From: Kiritimatiellia bacterium
Lineage (GTDB): Bacteria > Verrucomicrobiota > Kiritimatiellia > CAIVKH01
Assembly: GCA_023953695.1 (NCBI GenBank)
Contig: JAMLJG010000002.1
Span: forward strand, 124,001 to 188,000
Length of the DNA stretch: 64,000 bases
Reading direction: 5' to 3'
The notes under the pieces: generated by a model
Database searches by the model: none
What the model saw: the letters and a program-made list of their open reading frames with translations, nothing else
Told to the model about the DNA's origin: nothing
Program-made: the position numbers and the translations under genes
Shown here: piece after piece, positions 50,029 to 57,026 of the stretch
Layout: each line of letters opens with the position of its first letter
Position numbering within the stretch: the first letter of the stretch is position 1

Positions 50029-50805
50029 TCAACAAACGGTATTCGCTTGCCAAAGAGCAGAAGGATACGGCGGCGGAATCGGGCACCCGTCAAAAGATTT
50101 CCGCAATATCCTGCGAGCGATTTTGGAGAGATTAACGACATCATCTCGGTTGTATTTCAGGAGCAGATGCAGACTGTCACGGTTCCCGTTTTCCTCGAAG
50201 TCCTGCCACCACTGGACCGCCGCTTCCCCGTCCACATCGGCCAACAATCGGCGCAGGTGCAGTTTTTGCTCTATTGATTTCAATCCGCCGGCATAGCCGA
50301 GAGCGCGAGCTTCTTGCATGAGATCAATTTGTGCAGGCAGTTGCGTCAATCGGAAGTGGCGACAAATTGCAGGCACGTCAAACCTCGTGCCATTGAAGGT
50401 GATAAGCAGCTTGATGCGGCCCCACCACGATAGAAACTTGTGGAGATCGCTGCCCTTGACAAATTGCTGAACGCAGCCGCGATAGAGTACTCCAATCACT
50501 GTGATCTCAGATGTGGCTTCTAGTCCGGTGGTTTCAATATCGAGAAAAGCTGTATCTTCTGCGGCATCCGGCCAGACGCGCAAACGATATCCGGGAGGCA
50601 ACCGCTTAAGAAAGTAATCCACAGCGCCACCTTCCAGAGCGGCCTCCAGTTCAGGAAGTTGCCTGCGCATGCGCTCTGTTCGGGAAGATGAGAGTGGGGA
50701 TCGAACCGCAGCAAGATGATGCCATTCCAGAATACCCGCGCGCCACAGTGCACGTTCGGCATCTGCAGAGAGGCCATTAAAGCAGCAAAAACTCCGCCTC
50801 AGCAC
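50029..50805 (-). CDS. RNase H-like DEDDy 3'-5' exonuclease encoded with cas2
   Basis: The 258-residue protein has an N-terminal helix-hairpin-helix-like segment (about 8-32, FNGLSADAERALWRAGILEWHHL) and an RNase_H_2/YprB-type nuclease domain (about 84-230). The active-site set is Asp89 and Glu91 (LDIETTG), Asp143 (FNGTRFDVP) and Tyr218-x3-Asp222 (YNRDDVVNL), the DEDDy arrangement. The GTG start overlaps the cas2 stop and has GGAGG 7 bases upstream, so it is translationally coupled to cas2. Some type I-E Cas2 proteins are fused to a DnaQ-like (DEDDh) exonuclease that trims prespacers. By analogy this protein may trim prespacers for Cas1-Cas2 (inference). Confidence 0.88.
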   Translation of the reverse strand: MLRRSFCCFNGLSADAERALWRAGILEWHHLAAVRSPLSSSRTERMRRQLPELEAALEGGAVDYFLKRLPPGYRLRVWPDAAEDTAFLDIETTGLEATSEITVIGVLYRGCVQQFVKGSDLHKFLSWWGRIKLLITFNGTRFDVPAICRHFRLTQLPAQIDLMQEARALGYAGGLKSIEQKLHLRRLLADVDGEAAVQWWQDFEENGNRDSLHLLLKYNRDDVVNLSKIARRILRKSFDGCPIPPPYPSALWQANTVC

Positions 50806-51107
50806 GCATCGTCCTCCTCGCCTTCAGACTCAGCCCATGCTTCCGCCATGACTTGAAGCCCAGAGCGCATCGCCGCGCGACGCGGGGTTTCCCCATAGGT
50901 CTCCACAAAGAATCCCTGTGCATTGCGCTCGGTAGCGATCACCAGCATTCCCAGACCGGGCGCGTTGCGACGGATGAACTCCAGTGTCTTCCCGCGAGTC
51001 CTGCGATTGACGCTGCCGACGAAAACATTCGGTTTGGGTTCGATGAACCATCGCTTCAACATTCCGCGAATGGCGGGAGGGGTGTCATTGGTGACGATGA
51101 TGGTCAT
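50799..51107 (-). CDS. cas2: CRISPR-associated protein Cas2e
   Basis: A 102-residue Cas2 of the type I-E kind (TNDTPPAIRGMLKRWFIEPKPNVFVGSVNRRTRGKTLEFIRR), the dimeric core of the spacer integrase. It overlaps the cas1 stop by 4 bp (ATGA). The C-terminus is acidic (ESEGEEDDAC). Confidence 0.95.
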   Translation of the reverse strand: MTIIVTNDTPPAIRGMLKRWFIEPKPNVFVGSVNRRTRGKTLEFIRRNAPGLGMLVIATERNAQGFFVETYGETPRRAAMRSGLQVMAEAWAESEGEEDDAC

Positions 51108-51946
51108 AAAGGTTCTTTCAGCAGTGCAGCGATTTCATCGGGCATCCGGCTCAATATTTTCCTGTCTTCCAGATGAAATTTGAGTCTGGCAATCGCCTCA
51201 TCCTCTTCGACTGCGGGGTTCAGCGCGACGGCTTCAAACGCGGCGGGCAACGTGCATTCCGCCTTATAGAGATCGGCAATATCCAGCACAAATGCGCGCA
51301 TCGAGTTTGTGTGAACAAAGCCCAGTTCGGGCAAATAGCCCAACGAACAGATTACCGCCGTGGACAGAGCATACAATGCGGCATTTGCCGCAGAAACGGC
51401 GCGGTTGATTCCATCCGCCAGGTCCCACTGGTTTGGATTGTAGTTGCGGCCTTTCCAGGTAACCCCGTGTTTTAGGCCCAAATCGGCATAGAGCGCCTTC
51501 ACTCGCAGACCCTCCATGCCTCTCAGTTCCTTTACGCTTTTACCGGCGATGCTGCAGTCCCCAAACCGAACGGAAAACATCCGGCGCGCCACTGCGTCGC
51601 GCTTGGGGGGTGATGAGGCGAGAGCTGCCTGATGCCGGGCACGCTCATTGTCGTGCGTCGCGCCCAAACCGCGCGCATAAAAGTGCAGGCCGTCAGCTCC
51701 CACCCAACACACAGGCGTATTGCATTCTGCACAGGCCTTCATCGCGGCGTGCGTCACGGTGGTGCCAGGCCCAAGCATGATGACACTCAGCGAAGCAACG
51801 GGGAGGCGAAACACAGTGCGATCCGCTCCGATCCATTTTACGCTGGCGTCATCTACTTCAAGGCGTCCGTGTTCAAGAAAGATCGGCGTCCAGCGCTCCC
51901 GAGCCGGAGTCAACGTCTCGATCGGCGGTTTTTCAAAAACGGGCAT
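51104..51946 (-). CDS. cas1: CRISPR-associated integrase Cas1e
   Basis: A 280-residue type I-E Cas1. The N-terminal domain begins TPARERWTPIFLEHGRLEVDDASVKWIG. The catalytic region has RGMEG (metal-binding Glu) and GFVHTNSMRAFVLDIADLYK (His and Asp). The ATG at 51946, 7 bp after the cas5 stop, matches the family N-terminus. In-frame sequence upstream to 52078 lies inside cas5 and is rejected. Confidence 0.95.
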   Translation of the reverse strand: MPVFEKPPIETLTPARERWTPIFLEHGRLEVDDASVKWIGADRTVFRLPVASLSVIMLGPGTTVTHAAMKACAECNTPVCWVGADGLHFYARGLGATHDNERARHQAALASSPPKRDAVARRMFSVRFGDCSIAGKSVKELRGMEGLRVKALYADLGLKHGVTWKGRNYNPNQWDLADGINRAVSAANAALYALSTAVICSLGYLPELGFVHTNSMRAFVLDIADLYKAECTLPAAFEAVALNPAVEEDEAIARLKFHLEDRKILSRMPDEIAALLKEPL

Positions 51947-51953
51947 GGCGGGA

Positions 51954-52637
51954 TTATCCGGAGGCCGCAGGGCGCCGATCAATGCGGCGGGGCTTGAAAG
52001 CGCGTGTCTCGAAATTGACTGGCACATCCATAACGGTATCTGTACCTGCAGCGAACGATTCCGCATCGCGAACGGCACTCAAGCGAGCCGCGCTATCCAG
52101 AGTCAAGCCAACATCCGCAAGCGCTTCTTCCTCGCTTCCCCGCACAGAAGCGCGGATCACAGGCATCGCCGGAATGCACGATTTTCGCCCGAACCAAAGA
52201 CCCCATACGGGATTGAGCAACGCTGCGGCCACCGCATTGAGAAATTCAGCTCTTCCGTCAAGGATCACGGCAAAACGCGCGTCGAGAAGATACTGGCGAT
52301 AGGTCAAAATAGCATTGGGGAGCTTCTTGCCTTGCGCATTCAGCGTACCCGAGACGGTGTGAAAATCTTCCATGCGTCGGATTGCCAGGTGCCTACCATC
52401 TCCTCGTGGAGATGCACGAGGAATCGCGTAATACACAAACGCTGTTTTCTCCAAACAATCCAGTGCGCGAGCCTCAGCCTCCGATCCTTTTTCGCAACCC
52501 ATAGCAGCACAGATCATCCCGCTGATGGCGCTTCGAGATGGATGCAGGTCGGTGGTTCTCCGCTGGAACCGACTGGACACGCCCCAGCTCATCAGCGGCG
52601 CATCCAGCATCAAAGCCAAAAAGCCGGACTCAGACAT
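51954..52637 (-). CDS. cas5: Cascade subunit Cas5e
   Basis: A 227-residue RAMP protein that binds the 5' handle of crRNA. ALMLDAPLMSWGVSSRFQRRTTDLHPSRSAISGMICAAMG is the classic Cas5e start, and LTYRQYLLDARFAVIL follows. It overlaps the cas7 stop by 8 bp. Confidence 0.95.
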   Translation of the reverse strand: MSESGFLALMLDAPLMSWGVSSRFQRRTTDLHPSRSAISGMICAAMGCEKGSEAEARALDCLEKTAFVYYAIPRASPRGDGRHLAIRRMEDFHTVSGTLNAQGKKLPNAILTYRQYLLDARFAVILDGRAEFLNAVAAALLNPVWGLWFGRKSCIPAMPVIRASVRGSEEEALADVGLTLDSAARLSAVRDAESFAAGTDTVMDVPVNFETRAFKPRRIDRRPAASG

Positions 52638-53766
52638 GGCTCACCAGCTCTGCACAGAACTCGTTCAGCGTCGCGTCAGGAATGGCAGTTTCCGCGACTA
52701 TCGGAATGGACCACGTCTTTTTCAAGTCCTCGTGGTGCACTCTGAGAGCCTCCACTGACTTCGCAACCAAGCCATCCCTCGCCCAGATAGCCTTTTCGAA
52801 CGCATTTACCAACTGCATCGGCTGCCCGCGATCTTTATAGAGACCCAGAACATACGACGGCGGAACGTGAGCATTCATGCTGTTCTGGCGAGCAGTAGGC
52901 ATGGCCAAAATTGTTGCTCGAATGAAGGCATCCACCACCTGTTTGCGCTCATTCGGGTCAAGTGCGGCCAAGTGTCGCTCATCAAATAGCAGGTCCAGAT
53001 TCAGAGCCGCGTAGCGGTAGTAGCAGGCAGAGTTAAACTCAGCAACGCCCATATTCGCCGCGCCTGCGGCTTCGCTCAGTGTTTTTTCATCATCCACAGC
53101 TGTCCAGAAATCCAAGTCGTTGTCGGTCTTGTGGGAAGACAGAGCGTGGCTGAACATTCCCGCGCCTTCCAGGGTAATCTCCGGCGCATTTGCAACCATG
53201 CGCCCAAAAATACCGATGTCGGCAGCGTCTTTGGGCAGCCCCTTGCCGAGCGATTTCAGTGCAGCATCCTTGATGTTCTTTGCGGCCTTTTCGCTCCCAG
53301 CCTTTGAGGCTGCGTGGATCCCCTCAGCCAACAGTTCGATTTCAGATGTCGAAAAATAGAGGAGTGTGCTGGTTGTGCTTGACGATTCGGCGCCATCGTC
53401 CGCCCCCTCCCCGGCTCCGTCATCCGCGTCCTTCTGTACATTCTTTCGCTTCTTCTCCTTCTTGGCTTCTTTCGCCAAGAAGCTGTGTAAAACATCGTCG
53501 GCCATTCTTCGCGCTTCCGCCTCTGGCCACGATTTGCGCACGAGCGCTTCAGCCAAATCTTCAGCTGCCTTGCGAGTTCTACTTCCGGCGAAAGAAGCGG
53601 CCAGCATTTCACGGGCAGAGCGCCGAATAGCTCGCTTCAAACACTGGCTCGAAATACGAGCGCGCACAGACCCGCCAAACACCGCAGTTTTCGGCGCACC
53701 TACATCATCGCGATTTAGACAGGAAACCGGGAACGATTGCACAATATGGAGCTCGATCAATTTCAT
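52630..53766 (-). CDS. cas7: Cascade backbone subunit Cas7e
   Basis: A 378-residue protein that forms the helical backbone along crRNA. ELHIVQSFPVSCLNRDDVGAPKTAVFGGSVRARISSQCLKRAIR is the family N-terminus, and NMGVAEFNSACYYRYAALNLDLL and PTARQNSMNAHVPPSYVLG are conserved. The Lys/Glu-rich segment at about 100-135 is a likely loop insertion. AAGGAAATGCC precedes the ATG. Confidence 0.95.
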   Translation of the reverse strand: MKLIELHIVQSFPVSCLNRDDVGAPKTAVFGGSVRARISSQCLKRAIRRSAREMLAASFAGSRTRKAAEDLAEALVRKSWPEAEARRMADDVLHSFLAKEAKKEKKRKNVQKDADDGAGEGADDGAESSSTTSTLLYFSTSEIELLAEGIHAASKAGSEKAAKNIKDAALKSLGKGLPKDAADIGIFGRMVANAPEITLEGAGMFSHALSSHKTDNDLDFWTAVDDEKTLSEAAGAANMGVAEFNSACYYRYAALNLDLLFDERHLAALDPNERKQVVDAFIRATILAMPTARQNSMNAHVPPSYVLGLYKDRGQPMQLVNAFEKAIWARDGLVAKSVEALRVHHEDLKKTWSIPIVAETAIPDATLNEFCAELVSHV

Positions 53767-53795
53767 GGCATTTCCTTTCGTGGGTTGGTGGCGGT

Positions 53796-54338
53796 CTAAT
53801 AAAATGATGGTTTCTGGCGAAGGGCCGCGCAGAGGATCGTCTTCTCGCGAATATAGAGTGAAATGAGACGGTTCCCAGCGTGCGGATATAGCTCTTGATT
53901 TTCCGGCATGCCGATCTGCTGTCCACAGCGCGACCGGCGATGAAGCACGGTCTTCTCACCGATTTTCAACGCCTCCCGAATCGTCTTGTCCGAAGCGGGC
54001 ACGCCTAGCCTTACGTAGTCGTTATCGGTGTGGTTCTGGCACATGCCCCCTAACTCATCCAGCGCCCCACCCGCCGCCGCGCCGAGTGCGTTCGGCTCTT
54101 TTGCCGCAAATTGCCGCACTTGTGGGTGCGCATCGCTCAAGCACGGGTGCTGCAAGTCAACCGACGCCGCACAGTCCAAAATGCCTGCCAAGTTGCCCAT
54201 ATCCGATGCCGCCACACTTCTAACCAAAGGCGAATCCGAACAAATCAGCTCCGCCAGCTTGGGTAAAGCACCCGCGTCAACGCTTTCACCCGGCGCATGG
54301 GTCTCTATCACTACCTTTCTCTTATTGGCCAGTTCCAT
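53796..54338 (-). CDS. HEAT/LRV-like repeat protein embedded in the Cascade operon
   Basis: The 180-residue protein lies between cas6e (33 bp) and cas7 (29 bp) and has its own AAGG ribosome-binding site. Three repeats of exactly 35 residues are visible, aligned on Val39-Arg40, Val74-Arg75 and Val109-Arg110. The first two read SDSPLVRSVAAS and DAHPQVRQFAAK, as in HEAT or leucine-rich-variant solenoids. Residues 129-180 form a basic tail of unknown kind. I know of no standard type I-E component of this type. It could bind Cascade or regulate it, but no function can be assigned. Confidence 0.72.
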   Translation of the reverse strand: MELANKRKVVIETHAPGESVDAGALPKLAELICSDSPLVRSVAASDMGNLAGILDCAASVDLQHPCLSDAHPQVRQFAAKEPNALGAAAGGALDELGGMCQNHTDNDYVRLGVPASDKTIREALKIGEKTVLHRRSRCGQQIGMPENQELYPHAGNRLISLYIREKTILCAALRQKPSFY

Positions 54339-54371
54339 AGGGCTACCTTGTGATGTGTCGCGCGCGACGCT

Positions 54372-55004
54372 TTACTGCGTTTCCTCCGGACTTGCACAGG
54401 GTACCAGGGCAAGGAGTCCAAAGCCAAATGCCTTACCCGATCCAATGCCGCGCTCGAACGAAACTTTGAAACTTTCGGCATCTTCAACAATCAGTGTGCC
54501 GGCAAATTCAACGGAATGATGCACGCCGGCTTTGCCTTGCGTCCGATCTCGGAAGCGTTGACGCCCCTCAGGAATGATCCGCAACGACTCTGCGATCACG
54601 CGAAATCCCGCCGCCTTCGCCTTGCGATTCAACCACTCCCTCTGCGCATCGCCCTCCAGCAACGGAACGCGCTTACGCAGCTTATTATCGCGCTTGGTCG
54701 GATTCGCTCGCAGCGTAAAGCGGTATGCCGTGTATCCAAGGAACTTCTCTGAAATCATCCGCGTCTGCCATTCAACGGAGGCTTCCGAAAGTGGGGCCGG
54801 GCGCTGAGGCCGGGCTGCAGAGAGAATCAGTAGCCGAAACCGTCCTTCCCTCTCCTGTCGCTCGAGTCTAGTCAGAAAATCGCGTTCGGCTTCGGGACGG
54901 CCAGGAAAAGTATCCCATGCCAACCGGTGCCAATCGTAGGCATTATGGAGCTTCAGGCGCGCCGCCACCTCGTATGGGATCAATGCCTGAGTGAGGTGCA
55001 TCAT
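54372..55004 (-). CDS. cas6e: crRNA-processing endoribonuclease Cas6e
   Basis: A 210-residue CasE-type RAMP that cuts pre-crRNA at the repeat stem. The catalytic His region is LHNAYDWHRLAWDTFPG near residue 25, and the C-terminal glycine-rich loop is IGSGKAFGFGLLAL. It starts in an ATGATG that overlaps the cse2 stop. Its place directly after cse2, before cas7 and cas5, differs from the common order in which it follows cas5. Confidence 0.94.
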   Translation of the reverse strand: MMHLTQALIPYEVAARLKLHNAYDWHRLAWDTFPGRPEAERDFLTRLERQEREGRFRLLILSAARPQRPAPLSEASVEWQTRMISEKFLGYTAYRFTLRANPTKRDNKLRKRVPLLEGDAQREWLNRKAKAAGFRVIAESLRIIPEGRQRFRDRTQGKAGVHHSVEFAGTLIVEDAESFKVSFERGIGSGKAFGFGLLALVPCASPEETQ

Positions 55005-55501
55005 GTGGCCTCCTCAAGCTCATCTGGAGTCTGCGCACGCCAATAGGATCGTGCCCACGCGATCCTGACCTTCTCTCCCCACCACAACAGATCAAAAAGC
55101 AGTCGGGCATATCCAATACGCACGCCCTTCGATTGTGCCATGCGAACCAGCGGCACAACGCGTTCGGTAATTTCCTCGTCGCTGCAGGAAAGGAGGCGTC
55201 GAAAGCGAATATCCATGCTACCCTCTCCTCCATTGCCCGTCATCGCACGAATCGTCTCACCGAGATTGCTCTCATCCGCATCTAACTCAGGTGCATACGC
55301 CCATAATGCAGCTACTATTTCAAACCTGCGGTCGCCGATGGATTTCCCGGCAAAGCCGCCAAGAAGCGGCCATGTTCTCGGCCGAAGATTATCCGAAAGG
55401 CCACCGCGCAATTGAGCCAAAGCTCCGCGGTCATTCTTGTAGCGATCCAAGTACTCCACGAACGGCTTAGCCAAACCGGAGCTGGACGGAAACTTACTCA
55501 T
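55001..55501 (-). CDS. cse2: Cascade small subunit Cse2 (CasB)
   Basis: A 166-residue basic helical protein (VEYLDRYKNDRGALAQLRGGLSDNLRPRTWPLLGGF) that forms the Cse2 dimer along the target strand. The ATG at 55501 has AGGAG 7 bases upstream. The longer reading to 55543 is rejected. It overlaps the cse1 stop by 8 bp. Confidence 0.93.
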   Translation of the reverse strand: MSKFPSSSGLAKPFVEYLDRYKNDRGALAQLRGGLSDNLRPRTWPLLGGFAGKSIGDRRFEIVAALWAYAPELDADESNLGETIRAMTGNGGEGSMDIRFRRLLSCSDEEITERVVPLVRMAQSKGVRIGYARLLFDLLWWGEKVRIAWARSYWRAQTPDELEEAT

Positions 55502-57026
55502 GGGAGGACTCCTGCGTGGATGATGGATCCGGACGTGACTCATAAAAGGCCTTCAACCCCTCGACATATGCTTGAATTTGACGAGGCGTCTCCCGAGGGC
55601 AGGCAAGATCGTATGCCTCGCGCGCGTGGCTAGCCAGCGCTTGCCCCCATCGCGTCGCCGGCCAGACGGGTTCTGTCGCACCAGCGGGATATAGCTCTTG
55701 TGGAGCAACCGTGACAGCGAGTAGATCGGGGACGCACTGTTCAACAGATGTCCAGAAATGCGTTGAGGCTTTCTGTTTCACCAAATTGCCCCGCTTCCGG
55801 GATTCTTTCCTTTCGAGATCGTCCTTCAAGTGGCGGTGATAAATCGCGATGCCACGCGATAGTTTGCGCTCCCAAGCCTCCGAAAACGCAACGCCATCGC
55901 GGTAAATTGCCTGCCCCTGATCGGCAAACATTGCGGGTGGCAATGTCAAGACAGACTCGATTGTATCTATAAGTTTGGACTTGTCGGCGATCAGTGCCCC
56001 GCTCCACAATTCAACCGGTCGTTCCAAATCGGCTTGGGCCAAGGCGACTGGACCATGGGCCATATTCGACGACGTTTTTCTTGCCACCGCCAAGCTGTGT
56101 GCCATGCGCCAAATTGCCTTATCTGGTGATCCACCTAGCGGAATCACTTCCTCTTTTCCTTCGCGATGTCTTGTCGTTGTCGTACCCGCCACTTCACGCC
56201 ATTCCGTCTCATATTCGAGTCCTGTGCCAAGGAGCATCCCTTGGCCACTGCGATCAAGCAAGATTAAGCGGGATAACGCCACTAATCGTCCAAGATAAGT
56301 CCGTGTGGCATTTTCGATTTGGTCACTCTCATTGGGGGCGTTCGGCATCGCCTCCCATAAAGGACGCCCCCATTTATGACCTACGATTTCTATGACCTCT
56401 CGAGACAAAATATTGGCGTGGATAGTAGAAAGAAGATCGCCCCTTCGAATATATGAATGAAGCATGCCTTTCGTGATGCAGGGCGCGTTTTTGGACGAAC
56501 TTCCGCGCTCATCATTGCGCCACTTGACGCTACCGATCAGACCGCCCGGCGAGAAGCACTGATAGGTCAATAAGCCCAGCGCCAGGAAGGGTGGGTCAAA
56601 GACCCGTTCGACGCTGCCTTCGTTGTCAAAGATAGTCGTGTTGTTTCCCGTGGCCAATGCCATGTCCAGTTTGCTGGGAGAATTCACTTTGTCTTCGGAT
56701 TTCTTTCCCGATGTGATCTCCAGAGTCTGCAAGAATCGGGGTCCATCGCCGAACAACTCAAAATGGTCTTTCCATATGTCGAGATAGGCTATGGCGGCGG
56801 GGGCGATTTTGGGGAGGCAGGATTTCCACGCGTCGTAATCCTCAGGGCCATCGAGGGCGGCTTGGGTAATACAGATCAACAGGCGCATGAGTGAAATGCG
56901 CTCGTGGGGACGAACAGCAAGGTCCGTGATCTGGTTGCCTTGCGCAAACACGTCAAGCAGGCTTATTTTATCGCACCGTCCATCAGCCCAAATCACGGGT
57001 ATCCACCTACCAGTCGTAAGATTCAT
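55494..57026 (-). CDS. cse1: Cascade large subunit Cse1 (Cas8e/CasA)
   Basis: The 510-residue protein starts with the family N-terminus NLTTGRWIPVIWADGRCDKISLLDVFAQ and PHERISLMRLLICITQAAL. It recognises the PAM and recruits Cas3. GAGGAGG precedes the ATG. It overlaps the cas3 stop by 20 bp. Confidence 0.94.
   Translation of the reverse strand: MNLTTGRWIPVIWADGRCDKISLLDVFAQGNQITDLAVRPHERISLMRLLICITQAALDGPEDYDAWKSCLPKIAPAAIAYLDIWKDHFELFGDGPRFLQTLEITSGKKSEDKVNSPSKLDMALATGNNTTIFDNEGSVERVFDPPFLALGLLTYQCFSPGGLIGSVKWRNDERGSSSKNAPCITKGMLHSYIRRGDLLSTIHANILSREVIEIVGHKWGRPLWEAMPNAPNESDQIENATRTYLGRLVALSRLILLDRSGQGMLLGTGLEYETEWREVAGTTTTRHREGKEEVIPLGGSPDKAIWRMAHSLAVARKTSSNMAHGPVALAQADLERPVELWSGALIADKSKLIDTIESVLTLPPAMFADQGQAIYRDGVAFSEAWERKLSRGIAIYHRHLKDDLERKESRKRGNLVKQKASTHFWTSVEQCVPDLLAVTVAPQELYPAGATEPVWPATRWGQALASHAREAYDLACPRETPRQIQAYVEGLKAFYESRPDPSSTQESSHE

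Noticed and set aside
51947..52078. N-terminal extension of cas1
   Set aside because: The extra 44 codons lie inside cas5 in another frame and do not resemble the Cas1e N-terminus. The ATG at 51946 fits.
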